Of a stretch of 64,000 bases of DNA, positions 1-8,432 are shown in pieces. The notes below the pieces were generated by a model. It did no database searches. It was not told the DNA's origin and saw nothing but the letters and a program-made list of their open reading frames with translations. The DNA is from Bremerella sp. TYQ1 (GTDB lineage: Bacteria; Planctomycetota; Planctomycetia; Pirellulales; Pirellulaceae), in the NCBI RefSeq assembly GCF_020150455.1, contig NZ_CP083740.1, positions 2,542,001 through 2,606,000 of the forward strand. The letters run 5' to 3'. Numbering within the stretch: the first letter of the stretch is position 1; each line of letters opens with the position of its first letter. The translations under genes and the position numbers were made by a program.

Positions 1-2091
1 TGGCGGCGGGTTCTTCGCAGGCATCGTATCGCTGATGATGCCCATCGATTCAATCATCGTGTCATTGGTAATCTCGTTGTGGCTCAGCACGATCAAGTCA
101 GGAATGAAGTTCCCTGTCAGCTGCTTGACGGCCGGTCGAATCTGCGGATTGACCAACACGATCGGCGGCTTGCCAATCTCACGCAGCTTCTCGATCCCTG
201 CCCCGATCGACTTGCATGTCATCTCGATGGCTTGCGGACTCATACGTGCGAATGCCCCACGTTCCATATCAATCCCAGCCGCGATGCGGTCTTGCATGGC
301 CGGATCGAGCGGCACTACGTAGACGCGGTTTTCTTTGTCGCGATATTTCGTGCAGATGGTGCGAGCCAGCTTATGCCGGACAAATTCCGTCAGCCAAACC
401 GGATCCTTCGTGCGGCCGATATGGTCGCCCAACGTTTCCAGGATGCGAGCCAATTGCCGGATCGAAACTTCTTCACGAAGCAGCAGCTGCAGCACCGCTT
501 GAACGTCGCCGATCTTCATCGCCCCAGGAATAAGCTCGTCGACCACTGCCGGCGAAGTTTCTTTCAATTCGTCCAGCAAGTGCTTCGTCGCATCACGGGT
601 AAGCAGTTCGTCGGCGTGCTTCTTCGACACACGCTGCAAGTGCGTTGCGAGAACCGATGTCGGCTCGACGATCGTATAGCCCATCATCTCGGCTTGCGGC
701 CGCATGCCGGGATCGATCCAAACCGCTGGCTGATTGAACGCGGGGTCGCGAGTTTTCTCGCCAGGAAGTTCTCCCTTGGCGCCACTCATGGCAATCGCTA
801 GCAAACCATCGGGGTAAATCGTGTTCTCGGCAACGACGTTGTTGCTGATCTTGATGCGGTATTGGTTCTCGTGCAGCCGCATGTTGTCGCGGATACGAAC
901 CTTCGGCAGGATCACGCCAATCTCGCTGGCCACGTTCTGACGAACCCCGGTCACACGTGGCAGCAGGTCGCCGCCGCGGTTGGGGGCCGCCAGGCGAACG
1001 AGTCCGACGCCAAGTTCCATTTCCATCGGATCGACCGTTAAGTAATCCTCGATGCGGTCGTCTTTCTTGGCTGCTTCCTGCTCTTCCTTTTGTTTCTTTT
1101 CGACTTCTGCTTCTTCCGTTTTCGTCTTTTGGGTTTGGCCCTTCTTCGTCATCACCGCAATGCTCACGCACCCGGCTCCAATGACCAATAGTGGCAACGT
1201 CGGCAGACCTGAGAAGATCAACAGCCCCAGGAAACAGCCAGCGACGCCCAAGGCTTCCGGGCGCGAGAACAGCTGCTTGATGAATTCCACCGGCAGGTTC
1301 GATTCTTCGGTGCTTCGAGTCACCAACAAACCAGCGGCCAACGAAATCAGAAACGCGGGAACCTGGCTCACCAGGCCGTCACCGATGGTCAACTTGGTAT
1401 AAACCTGAGCCGCTTCCAGCACTTCCATTCCGGAAGAAACGCCGATGATCAAACCACCGACGATATTAATCAGCGTGATAACAATACCTGCGATCGCATC
1501 GCCACGGACGAATTTACTCGCACCATCCATCGCCCCGAAGAAGTCGGCCTGCTGCGTGATTTCGGCTCGACGCTGCTGGGCTTCCACTTCGTCGATGATC
1601 CCGGCGTTCAAGTCGGCATCGATCGCCATCTGACGACCAGGCATCCCGTCCAACGCAAAACGTGCGGCCACTTCACTAATACGTGTCGCACCTTTGGTGA
1701 TCACCAGAAACTGGATGAGCACGATGATGATAAAGATAATGATCCCGACTTCGACGCGGTCGCCAGCGACGAATTCGCCAAAGCTTTGAATCACGCCACC
1801 AGCCGCATCCATCCCTTCCGAGGCCGCCCCCGTTAGGATGAGTCGCGTGGTGGCCACGTTCAAAACCAGTCGAGCCAACGTAGTCGCAAGCAGCAGCGAC
1901 GGAAAAATATTGAATTCCAGCGGCGTCTTCACATAGATAGTCGTCAGCAGAATGATCACACCGGCGGTGATATTTGCCGTCAGCAGCAAATTCATCAGCG
2001 GCGCCGGAAGCGGCATCAAAATCACCAGCACGCTGGTAATAATGCCGATCGGCAGGATCAAGTCCTTAATTCTGCTGAGGGTGAATTCCAC
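1..2091 (-). CDS. flhA: Flagellar export apparatus protein FlhA (3' end cut by window)
   Basis: FlhA is the large inner-membrane subunit of the flagellar type III export gate; its C-terminal domain docks chaperone-substrate complexes. The minus-strand frame is open for 697 codons from a GTG at 2091 to the window edge. The N-terminus is hydrophobic (VEFTLSRIKDLILPIGI), the family signature RFALDGMPGRQMAID is present, and the frame ends near LIVLSHNEI, which sits close to the FlhA C-terminus, so only a few codons should be missing. No better start lies upstream, and the Shine-Dalgarno sequence is weak. The gene is separated from flhB by two plus-strand genes, so it probably has its own promoter, which I could not identify. 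Confidence 0.95.
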   Translation of the reverse strand, partial: MEFTLSRIKDLILPIGIITSVLVILMPLPAPLMNLLLTANITAGVIILLTTIYVKTPLEFNIFPSLLLATTLARLVLNVATTRLILTGAASEGMDAAGGVIQSFGEFVAGDRVEVGIIIFIIIVLIQFLVITKGATRISEVAARFALDGMPGRQMAIDADLNAGIIDEVEAQQRRAEITQQADFFGAMDGASKFVRGDAIAGIVITLINIVGGLIIGVSSGMEVLEAAQVYTKLTIGDGLVSQVPAFLISLAAGLLVTRSTEESNLPVEFIKQLFSRPEALGVAGCFLGLLIFSGLPTLPLLVIGAGCVSIAVMTKKGQTQKTKTEEAEVEKKQKEEQEAAKKDDRIEDYLTVDPMEMELGVGLVRLAAPNRGGDLLPRVTGVRQNVASEIGVILPKVRIRDNMRLHENQYRIKISNNVVAENTIYPDGLLAIAMSGAKGELPGEKTRDPAFNQPAVWIDPGMRPQAEMMGYTIVEPTSVLATHLQRVSKKHADELLTRDATKHLLDELKETSPAVVDELIPGAMKIGDVQAVLQLLLREEVSIRQLARILETLGDHIGRTKDPVWLTEFVRHKLARTICTKYRDKENRVYVVPLDPAMQDRIAAGIDMERGAFARMSPQAIEMTCKSIGAGIEKLREIGKPPIVLVNPQIRPAVKQLTGNFIPDLIVLSHNEITNDTMIESMGIISDTMPAKNPPP

Positions 2092-2316
2092 GAGAATCTA
2101 CGAATTTTTTCAGGTTTGGCTAAAGGTTTCCGTCGCCCGATCCGACATCGAGCGGGACGAAGATTACTGAAACCCCTTTTGGGTGTCCAGATCGATCAAC
2201 TGCCTGGAAGTTGTTACTCACAGACGAGTTAACAGCGATTGGCCGTGCTAGCAGCCGCAGCCTCACAACACGCCTCGCGATAGCACAATCCCTTCCGATC
2301 CCCTCGCTCCTGATCT
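2092..2316. other. Intergenic region upstream of flhA, no gene seen
   Basis: Together with the repeat at 2317-2441 and 120 bases after it, this forms a 470-base gap between the divergent flhA and sulfotransferase genes. It must hold the promoters of both, but I could not pick a convincing -35/-10 or -24/-12 pair. The short reading frames here have no family resemblance and run through the repeat. Confidence 0.5.
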
Positions 2317-2441
2317 GGGTAGCCCATGGTTGCTTGCAACCTGGGGAGCGCAGCGAACGGAGGTTTAGCCATTGGTCCAACCACACACCAGCACCTCGAG
2401 TCGGCTTCGCCTCCCCAGCTTGCAAGCAAACTGGGCTACCC
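2317..2441. repeat. Palindromic interspersed repeat, copy 1
   Basis: The left arm (2317-2348) begins GGGTAGCCCATGG and ends CCTGGGGAG. The right arm (2411-2441) is its imperfect reverse complement, with a few mismatches and one indel. The interior begins CGCAGCGAACGGAGG and ends in a partly complementary CGGCTTCGCC. A second copy with the same arms and the same first interior segment lies at 60769-60894. It looks like a REP/MITE-type element; I see no transposase. Confidence 0.85.
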
Positions 2442-2561
2442 CACTTTTGACCTACCGTACTGCGGGACTATGCCAACCTTCGCTAGTCGTTTCTCTGTTT
2501 TTGGCGTAAACTTCGGTTCCAAAACCCCGTAAAAGAATGCCATTTCAGGAAGTCGAGCGAC

Positions 2562-3737
2562 TTGAACGCCACATCCTCTGCCGCCGATCAAAGCACCCCA
2601 TCGGCGGACGCTGCCAAACCGAAGAAGCCCAAAGCCAACAATTACCCTTGGTACACGCCCCGCGTCTGGCATGGCATGCGTGTCGGCACTTGGGGCAGTC
2701 TGCTAGCAAAGAACGGTTTCAAAGTGAACCCGCTCAAGCTCGGCTTGGCCGGTACGGTTTCGCTGTTCGCGATCAACAACAGTATCTGCCACCAACTGCA
2801 GAACTTGTTTTTTGGCAGCAAAATTCGGGACGCCAAAATCGAGAAGCCGATCTTCATTCTCGGCCATTGGCGGAGCGGTACTACGTTGCTGCACGAATTG
2901 ATGCAGTCCGACGACCGCTACGCGACTCCCAACACCATTCAGTGCTTCGCCCCGAACATGTTTCTGATTTACGGGCGCATCATCGAGAACTACTTCAACT
3001 TCTTCATGCCCAAAAGCCGCCCCATGGACAACATGACCATGGGCTGGTCGAAGCCGCAGGAAGACGAGTTCGGCGTGCTCAGCCTGGGCGAAATGTCCCC
3101 TTACGTTCGGATGGCGTTTCCGAACAATGCCAAGCCTGAGCCTGATTTTCTGGACCTGGCCGCCGTTCCGCCAGAACGAAAAGAAGAATGGCTCGATACG
3201 CTCGACTTGTTCATGCGGATGGTGACCGTTCAGGAAAACAAGCCGCTGATCCTTAAATCGCCGACCCATACCGGCCGCATCGGCGAACTGGCCGAGCGGT
3301 ACCCCGACGCCAAATTCATCCACATTGCCCGCGATCCGTACGACGTTTTCGCCTCGACGGTCCGCCTATGGAACACGATGGACGAAGTGCAAGCGTTTCA
3401 AGTTTCCAAAGACGACTATCGCGAATACGTCTTCGACTGCTTCGAGCGAATGTACGCCGCATACGATCGCGGTTTGGCTTCCGTTCCCAAGGAAAAAGTC
3501 TGCCAGACGCGTTACGAAGATCTTGTCGCCGACCCTGTCGCCGAAATTCGCCGCATTTATGAAGCGATCGACCTGGACGGGTACGACCGCATCGAGCAAG
3601 GCGTCCGCGACTACGCCGAACGCACGAAGGACTACCGCCGCAACCGTCACTCGATGGACGAAGAAACTCGGCAAGAAATCCAACGCCGCTGGCGAGGCTA
3701 CTTCGAGGCAAACGGCTATCCCCTGGACGAAAGCTAA
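2562..3737 (+). CDS. Sulfotransferase family protein
   Basis: Predicted PAPS-dependent sulfotransferase of 391 residues. The 5'-phosphosulfate-binding loop GHWRSGTTLLHEL is at about residues 101-113, and the 3'-phosphate-binding motif HIARDPYDVFAS is near residue 255. The acceptor is unknown; candidates are a polysaccharide or a lipid. The start is a TTG at 2562 preceded by AGGA 11-14 bases upstream; the ATG at 2537 is in another frame. The N-terminal 25 residues are low-complexity and no signal peptide is seen, so it is probably cytoplasmic. The gene lies alone on the plus strand between flhA and flhB and has no evident flagellar role; glycan or surface modification is possible but unproven. 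Confidence 0.88.
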   Translation: MNATSSAADQSTPSADAAKPKKPKANNYPWYTPRVWHGMRVGTWGSLLAKNGFKVNPLKLGLAGTVSLFAINNSICHQLQNLFFGSKIRDAKIEKPIFILGHWRSGTTLLHELMQSDDRYATPNTIQCFAPNMFLIYGRIIENYFNFFMPKSRPMDNMTMGWSKPQEDEFGVLSLGEMSPYVRMAFPNNAKPEPDFLDLAAVPPERKEEWLDTLDLFMRMVTVQENKPLILKSPTHTGRIGELAERYPDAKFIHIARDPYDVFASTVRLWNTMDEVQAFQVSKDDYREYVFDCFERMYAAYDRGLASVPKEKVCQTRYEDLVADPVAEIRRIYEAIDLDGYDRIEQGVRDYAERTKDYRRNRHSMDEETRQEIQRRWRGYFEANGYPLDES

Positions 3738-3790
3738 CGCCGATGCCGTCGCAACTTCCCACTTCCCCGTCGCCATACCTCTTACGCGGT

Positions 3791-3827
3791 CCCCTCGCCC
3801 CTGAGAGGAGAGGGCTAGGGTGAGGGG
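3791..3827. repeat. GC-rich hairpin element after the sulfotransferase gene
   Basis: CCCCTCGCCCT (3791-3801) can pair with AGGGTGAGGGG (3817-3827), 11 pairs including one G-T. It resembles the short CCCTCTCC-rich palindromes scattered between genes in many bacteria. There is no T-run, so it is not a classical terminator, although it follows the sulfotransferase stop by about 50 bases. The rest of 3738-4105 shows no gene. Confidence 0.5.
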
Positions 3828-3935
3828 CAATCCGGATCACCGTGTCGCGAACGCACACATAAAAAACATGTCCACGCGGACGTGAGCATGGCACCCAAAT
3901 CTTCAACTTCACTTCCTGACGACCAGGAATCCGAC

Positions 3936-3965
3936 TTGGGGAAAACGCCCCTTTTTCGCTAGAAT
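3936..3965 (+). promoter_or_regulatory. Weak sigma-70-like promoter for the phospholipase-like gene
   Basis: TTGGGG (3936-3941) lies 18 bases before TAGAAT (3960-3965). The -10 matches consensus at 5 of 6 positions and the -35 only at TTG. It sits about 140 bases before the ATG at 4106. This is a motif match only. Confidence 0.3.
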
Positions 3966-4105
3966 TGTACGGTCGCTTCCTGCCCGCAATGCCGCTCGCA
4001 TTGTCTGCCCCCTTGGTCTGCGGCAACCCAACACGAAGTCATTGATCAAAGCGATCACTTAATCCTCTAAAAAACGGAACAACTCGGTCGGGAAAGGACG
4101 CCCGG

Positions 4106-5935
4106 ATGCATTTGCTGTTCGACATTTTGTACGCGGCCCACGCCAACGGGACGCACCATAAGCTGGCGTTGGACGCACTGAACCATCTGCCGGCCGAGAA
4201 CAGCGAGCGCCGTCGCAACATCCTTCTGAAGCATTACGAGCCCTACCTCCGCGGCTCGAAAGATCCCGACAAAAAGTTTCGCGACTTCCGCAATCATGTG
4301 CTGCACCCCGCCCAGAACTTCTGGGGTGGAGCTCCTAAGGCAGCTCGGAAGTGGTACGACTTGCTCGTCGAATCGATCCGTTCGCAGAAATGGAAAGAGG
4401 TCGCCTACAACGCCGGCGTGCTGAGCCATTACTACTCCGATCCGATCATGCCGTTTCATACCGGCAGTAGCGAAGCGGAAAACAACATTCACCGCGCCGC
4501 GGAGTGGAGTATCAGTTGTTCGTACGATCGTCTGCGAGCCACTGCCGAACTGCGGGGACTGCCTCCGGTCCGAATGCCCAGCGGCACGGATTGGCTCGAA
4601 CAGATGGTCCGCGACGGGGCGACCAGGTCACACGCGCACTATCAAACGCTGATCGATCACTACAACTTCAAACAAGGACGCCGCAATCCTCCGCGCGGGC
4701 TCGATGTCGTCTGCCGTGATGTGGCGTCCGAAATGATTGGCTACGCGATCAATGGCTTCGCGAAAATCTTAAACCGTGCCTTCGACGAAGCGGCCCACGA
4801 TCCGCCCTATGTTTTGCTGGCACTCGAAACCGTGTTCGCCACGATCGAAATTCCTTCGCAGTGGGTCACGCAGCGAATGGAAAACAAAAAGGAAGCGGAA
4901 CTCGTGCGGCAGATGTTCCGCGAATATCAGAAGACCGGCAAAGTCGAACGGACACTGCCGGACGATGTGCGGACCGTTCGCGACGAACTGGAAGCAGACA
5001 TGAATCCCGACAAGCCGCGGGAAGAAGAAGGAGGCCGACCGCTCTACGAGGTGCCGCAGCTACCTGAGGTGAGCCTCTCGAGCTTGAAGCTGGTCGGTAC
5101 ACGCACGCCGAAACCGAAACCAACGCGTTCGGCCAAACCTGCCCCGGAAGAAACTCCGAAAGAACAACCGAAGCCGCGCGTTTCGATCCCGCTTCCTAAC
5201 ATCGAAAACGAACCTAATCCAAGACAGACAAAGTCAGAACCGAAGCCGCGCGAAGATACGTCGGACGAACCCGCCGAGTTCCATCCCGCCAAAGGCGTCA
5301 CTATCCGCCCGAAGCTGAGCCCTGATACGCATATCCCGGAAGCGGAAGAGGAAGACACTGATCCGATTCCGGTGAAGCGGCGTGAATCGAAACCGCCAGA
5401 ACCGGTCGCCGCCGAACCAAGCGTTCCCTCAACGCCGCCGACAGAATCGCGCCGCGAACGGGCTATCGAAGATCGAAAGCCGATCGAAGACAAGCCTTTG
5501 AAGTTTTACCTCGACTGGAACGACGCCGTCGTCGATGCCCCTTCGATCGGAAACAAGACAGCCAAAAGACTCGGCGGCGTGGGCATACAAACGGTCGCTC
5601 AATTGGTAACCGCCGACGCCAAAACGGTTGCTCCGAAATTGAAGGCGAAGCACATCACGCCGAAGCTGTTCGCCCAGTGGCAAGCTCAAGCGGAACTTGC
5701 CTATCGAATTCCGATGCTTCGCGGACACGACGCACAGTTGCTGACATCGTGCGGGTACGAAACGCCGGAAGATGTGGCCGGCGCATCGGCCAGGCAGTTG
5801 TTGGAAGAAGTCTCGGAGTTCGCAGAAACGTCTGACGGCCAACGCATCATTCGCAGCAGCGATCCGCCCGACTTGGAAGAGGTGACCAATTGGATTGCCT
5901 GGGCCAAGCAAGCACGACGATCGCAAGCCGCGTGA
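4106..5935 (+). CDS. Zinc-dependent phospholipase C-like protein with C-terminal DUF4332 domain
   Basis: 609 residues. The N-terminal 250 residues resemble the zinc-dependent phospholipase C / S1-P1 nuclease fold, with spaced metal-ligand candidates in HANGTHHK, GVLSHYYSDP and MPFHTGSSE. There is no signal peptide, so it is not an ordinary secreted phospholipase. Residues about 290-460 form a proline- and charge-rich linker of short EPKP/KPTRS-like runs. The C-terminal 130 residues (SIGNKTAKRLGGVGIQTV onward) look like DUF4332, a helix-hairpin-helix region often linked to nucleic-acid or protein binding. The start is an ATG with GGAAAGGA upstream. A terminator follows 18 bases after the stop. 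Lipid and nucleotide ester substrates are both possible. Confidence 0.75.
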   Translation: MHLLFDILYAAHANGTHHKLALDALNHLPAENSERRRNILLKHYEPYLRGSKDPDKKFRDFRNHVLHPAQNFWGGAPKAARKWYDLLVESIRSQKWKEVAYNAGVLSHYYSDPIMPFHTGSSEAENNIHRAAEWSISCSYDRLRATAELRGLPPVRMPSGTDWLEQMVRDGATRSHAHYQTLIDHYNFKQGRRNPPRGLDVVCRDVASEMIGYAINGFAKILNRAFDEAAHDPPYVLLALETVFATIEIPSQWVTQRMENKKEAELVRQMFREYQKTGKVERTLPDDVRTVRDELEADMNPDKPREEEGGRPLYEVPQLPEVSLSSLKLVGTRTPKPKPTRSAKPAPEETPKEQPKPRVSIPLPNIENEPNPRQTKSEPKPREDTSDEPAEFHPAKGVTIRPKLSPDTHIPEAEEEDTDPIPVKRRESKPPEPVAAEPSVPSTPPTESRRERAIEDRKPIEDKPLKFYLDWNDAVVDAPSIGNKTAKRLGGVGIQTVAQLVTADAKTVAPKLKAKHITPKLFAQWQAQAELAYRIPMLRGHDAQLLTSCGYETPEDVAGASARQLLEEVSEFAETSDGQRIIRSSDPPDLEEVTNWIAWAKQARRSQAA

Positions 5936-5953
5936 TCGATCTTGAGCAGCGTC

Positions 5954-5984
5954 AAAATAAGGGAAATCGCCAACCCCTTATTTT
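5954..5984 (+). terminator. Intrinsic terminator, probably bidirectional
   Basis: AAAATAAGGG (5954-5963) and CCCTTATTTT (5975-5984) form a perfect 10-bp stem around an 11-base loop, 18 bases after the stop of the phospholipase-like gene. Flanking A and T runs let it act on either strand, also catching transcription from flhB. Confidence 0.8.
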
Positions 5985-6031
5985 CACTTCCCCCCTGCCC
6001 TGCCTCATTCGCATTTAATTGTACGCGTCTA

Positions 6032-6054
6032 TTGTACAAGTGTACAACTTTTTT
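6032..6054 (+). terminator. Small TTGTACA palindrome followed by T6
   Basis: TTGTACA-AG-TGTACAA (6032-6047) is a perfect inverted repeat; as RNA it gives a 6-bp stem with a 4-base loop, followed by CTTTTTT. A further ATTGTAC half-site is at 6018-6024. It may be a second terminator behind the one at 5954, or an operator-like site. It lies between converging gene ends, so a promoter role is less likely. Confidence 0.4.
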
Positions 6055-6201
6055 GCGCGACTTATTGATCAAACGTGAGCGAGACTTGCATCGAATCGAG
6101 GCCGATTGGCTCGCAATTTAAGGTCAGAACGGTATTCTAACCGGTTCGCTTGAACACTGCCCTGGTACAATGCATTCACGTGCTTGACAAAGCCGAAATG
6201 C

Positions 6202-7311
6202 TTAGGCAGCACGTCCTCGTTCGCGATCGGCTTCCTCCAGATCGGCCATCGTCGGCAGCTGCTTGCCTTGCAGTTCGTACACGTATTTCAGCACTTCCGC
6301 CACGGCGGCATAACGCTCCGCAGGCACCGGCTGTCCGATCTCGGCTTCCTTGTAGAGAGCCCTGGCAAGCTCCTTGCGTTCGACGACAGGAATGTGGTTT
6401 TCCAGCGCGAGTCGGCGAATACGCTGAGCGACCGATCCGGCTCCTTTGGCCATCACCACCGGGGCCGCCATCTCGAACGGATCGTACTTCAGAGCGATCG
6501 CCAGTTCGGTTGGATTGGTCACCACGACATCGGCTTGGGGGACGTCGGTCGACATGCGGTTCATCGCCAACTGCCGAGCAACTTGACGACGCTTGGCGAT
6601 GACCTGCGGATCGCCCTGCATGGTTTTGATTTCCTCGCGAACCTCCTCCTTCGTCATCATCATGTCCTGCTCCGACTTCCAGACCTGGTAGGCGTAGTCG
6701 AGGATAGCGAGGATGACCAGCGCGGCGGCGATTTTCATCGAAGTCCACAGCGAAGTATCAAGCAGATACCGAGCGACTTCCATGGTGCTCATCGCGGAAA
6801 GCCCGAGGATGGTATCCATCTCGAACCAGAGCGTAACGCCGGCAACAGCCGAGATGATCAGCACTTTACCGATACCAAAGATCAGCTTCATCAAGTTCGT
6901 CAGCGAAAACATCCGCTGCACGCCGGAAGCGGGATTCACGCGGTTCCAATCGAAGCCAAGTTTATCCGGCAGGAACATCACGCCTGACTGCATCATGTTG
7001 ATCGCGACGGCGGCGATGAACAAAACGGCCAAGATCGGCAGCATGACCAAAGCCAAACGCCAGAACGCTGTCGCGCTGTGGTGCGAGGCCCATAACTCGG
7101 AAGGATTCAGAGGAGGCACCGTCCCCAGCTCGTCCCGAGTAAACTCCCCGAGAAAATCGATCAGATCTCGGCCGAAGAACATCAACGATCCCAACGCGAC
7201 TGCCAGCATAACCGCCGATACGAGGTCCTGGCTTTTGGGGATCTGCCCCTTTTCCCGCGCTTGCTCGCGGCGATGCGGGGTTGCTTCTTCGGTTTTATCC
7301 TGATCCGACAT
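6202..7311 (-). CDS. flhB: Flagellar export switch protein FlhB
   Basis: FlhB gates substrate-specificity switching from hook to filament proteins. The 369 residues start with MSDQDKTEEATPHRREQARE, the typical family N-terminus. Four membrane segments fall between about residues 30 and 205. The cytoplasmic domain follows, with the autocleavage motif at residues 266-269 reading NPTE where most homologues have NPTH. The asparagine and proline that flank the scissile bond are kept. The gene is 2 bases downstream of fliR in the same operon and is the last gene before the break in synteny. Confidence 0.97.
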   Translation of the reverse strand: MSDQDKTEEATPHRREQAREKGQIPKSQDLVSAVMLAVALGSLMFFGRDLIDFLGEFTRDELGTVPPLNPSELWASHHSATAFWRLALVMLPILAVLFIAAVAINMMQSGVMFLPDKLGFDWNRVNPASGVQRMFSLTNLMKLIFGIGKVLIISAVAGVTLWFEMDTILGLSAMSTMEVARYLLDTSLWTSMKIAAALVILAILDYAYQVWKSEQDMMMTKEEVREEIKTMQGDPQVIAKRRQVARQLAMNRMSTDVPQADVVVTNPTELAIALKYDPFEMAAPVVMAKGAGSVAQRIRRLALENHIPVVERKELARALYKEAEIGQPVPAERYAAVAEVLKYVYELQGKQLPTMADLEEADRERGRAA

Positions 7312-7313
7312 AG

Positions 7314-8117
7314 CTAGTTCCGAACGACCTCGTCGGCACGATGGAACATAGAGCGAATGTTATCGACTGTCGGTTCCACGGAACCTTGAAAGATCCACAC
7401 GACACTACCGATCGTCAGCATCACGAATGCCATCAGCAGCATCGTGTTCATGCTGAAGCCGATCGCCATCAAGTTAAGCTGCGGAAGCGTGCGACTGATG
7501 ACACCCATCACCAGCACGCCGACCAACAGAGCCACCGTTCCGGGGGCGGCGGCTTGAACACCTAGGATGAGCGAGTTCGCCAAGGTTTCGCGAATAACGT
7601 GTACCAGTTGAACATCGATCGCCGCCACGCCAGGTGGTATTTCGGCGAACGTATGCAGAAGTGCCGACATCAGAAATCGATGTCCGCCGATCACCAGGAA
7701 CACAGCCAGAACGACTAAGTCGAACACGATTGCCAGCATCGGAACGTTATCGTCAAACGCTGGATTGAAGACGTCGGCAATCGATAGACCACCGATCTGA
7801 CCAAGCAGTTGTCCGGTCATTTGAACGCCGGCAAATAAGATTTTGATCCCGAGTCCCAGCGACAAACCAATCACCAATTCGGCGACCATGATCACTAATA
7901 AATTCGCCGCGTTGCCAGGCTCTGGGAAATCGTAATCCCAAAAGACTGGGGTCAACATCAACGAAATCGCCACGGCCAGAAACGCTTTGATTTGAACAGG
8001 AGCGTAGCTTGCTCCCAGCACCGGCGCCGTCGCCACGAGACCGCCGATTCGCGTCACGATTGCCGCGAAGATCAGCAGTTGCTCAAGGTTCGGTTCCAAG
8101 TACCGAAGCAGTTCCAT
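7314..8117 (-). CDS. fliR: Flagellar export gate protein FliR
   Basis: FliR forms the FliP5-Q4-R1 export gate in the inner membrane. The protein has 267 residues, almost all hydrophobic, beginning MELLRYLEPNLEQLLIFAA. It shows the family features of several long membrane helices and a conserved GQLLGQIGGLSIADVFNP loop near residue 97. Length matches the family. It lies between fliQ (24 bases upstream) and flhB (2 bases downstream). Confidence 0.96.
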   Translation of the reverse strand: MELLRYLEPNLEQLLIFAAIVTRIGGLVATAPVLGASYAPVQIKAFLAVAISLMLTPVFWDYDFPEPGNAANLLVIMVAELVIGLSLGLGIKILFAGVQMTGQLLGQIGGLSIADVFNPAFDDNVPMLAIVFDLVVLAVFLVIGGHRFLMSALLHTFAEIPPGVAAIDVQLVHVIRETLANSLILGVQAAAPGTVALLVGVLVMGVISRTLPQLNLMAIGFSMNTMLLMAFVMLTIGSVVWIFQGSVEPTVDNIRSMFHRADEVVRN

Positions 8118-8141
8118 CGTGCGTGGCCCCCTGGGTCGCGA

Positions 8142-8417
8142 CTAACCCCCGGCAATTCGCTCGGGAATATTGCTGAACAACTCGATGCTGTATCCAGCCA
8201 GCTTTTGAAAAATCCATGGCAACGTGAACGCCAACGCGATGGCCATCGCCAGGATCTTCGGCACGAACGAAACCGTTTGATCTTGAACTTGCGTCAACGC
8301 CTGCAGGAAACCAACCAGCAGACCGACAACCATCCCCACGACAAGCACCGGCGCACCAATCACCAGGCACATCATCATGGCTTGGCGAGTTAGATCGATC
8401 GTAGTTTGGACACTCAT
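8142..8417 (-). CDS. fliQ: Flagellar export gate protein FliQ
   Basis: A 91-residue protein with two membrane helices (about residues 15-40 and 52-72). The sequence VGLLVGFLQALTQVQDQTVSF between them carries the family motif ALTQVQ-Q-SF. FliQ packs around the FliP-FliR ring of the export gate. It sits in the invariant order fliP-fliQ-fliR with short spacers. Confidence 0.97.
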   Translation of the reverse strand: MSVQTTIDLTRQAMMMCLVIGAPVLVVGMVVGLLVGFLQALTQVQDQTVSFVPKILAMAIALAFTLPWIFQKLAGYSIELFSNIPERIAGG

Positions 8418-8432
8418 CCAGGTAGGCTTTCG

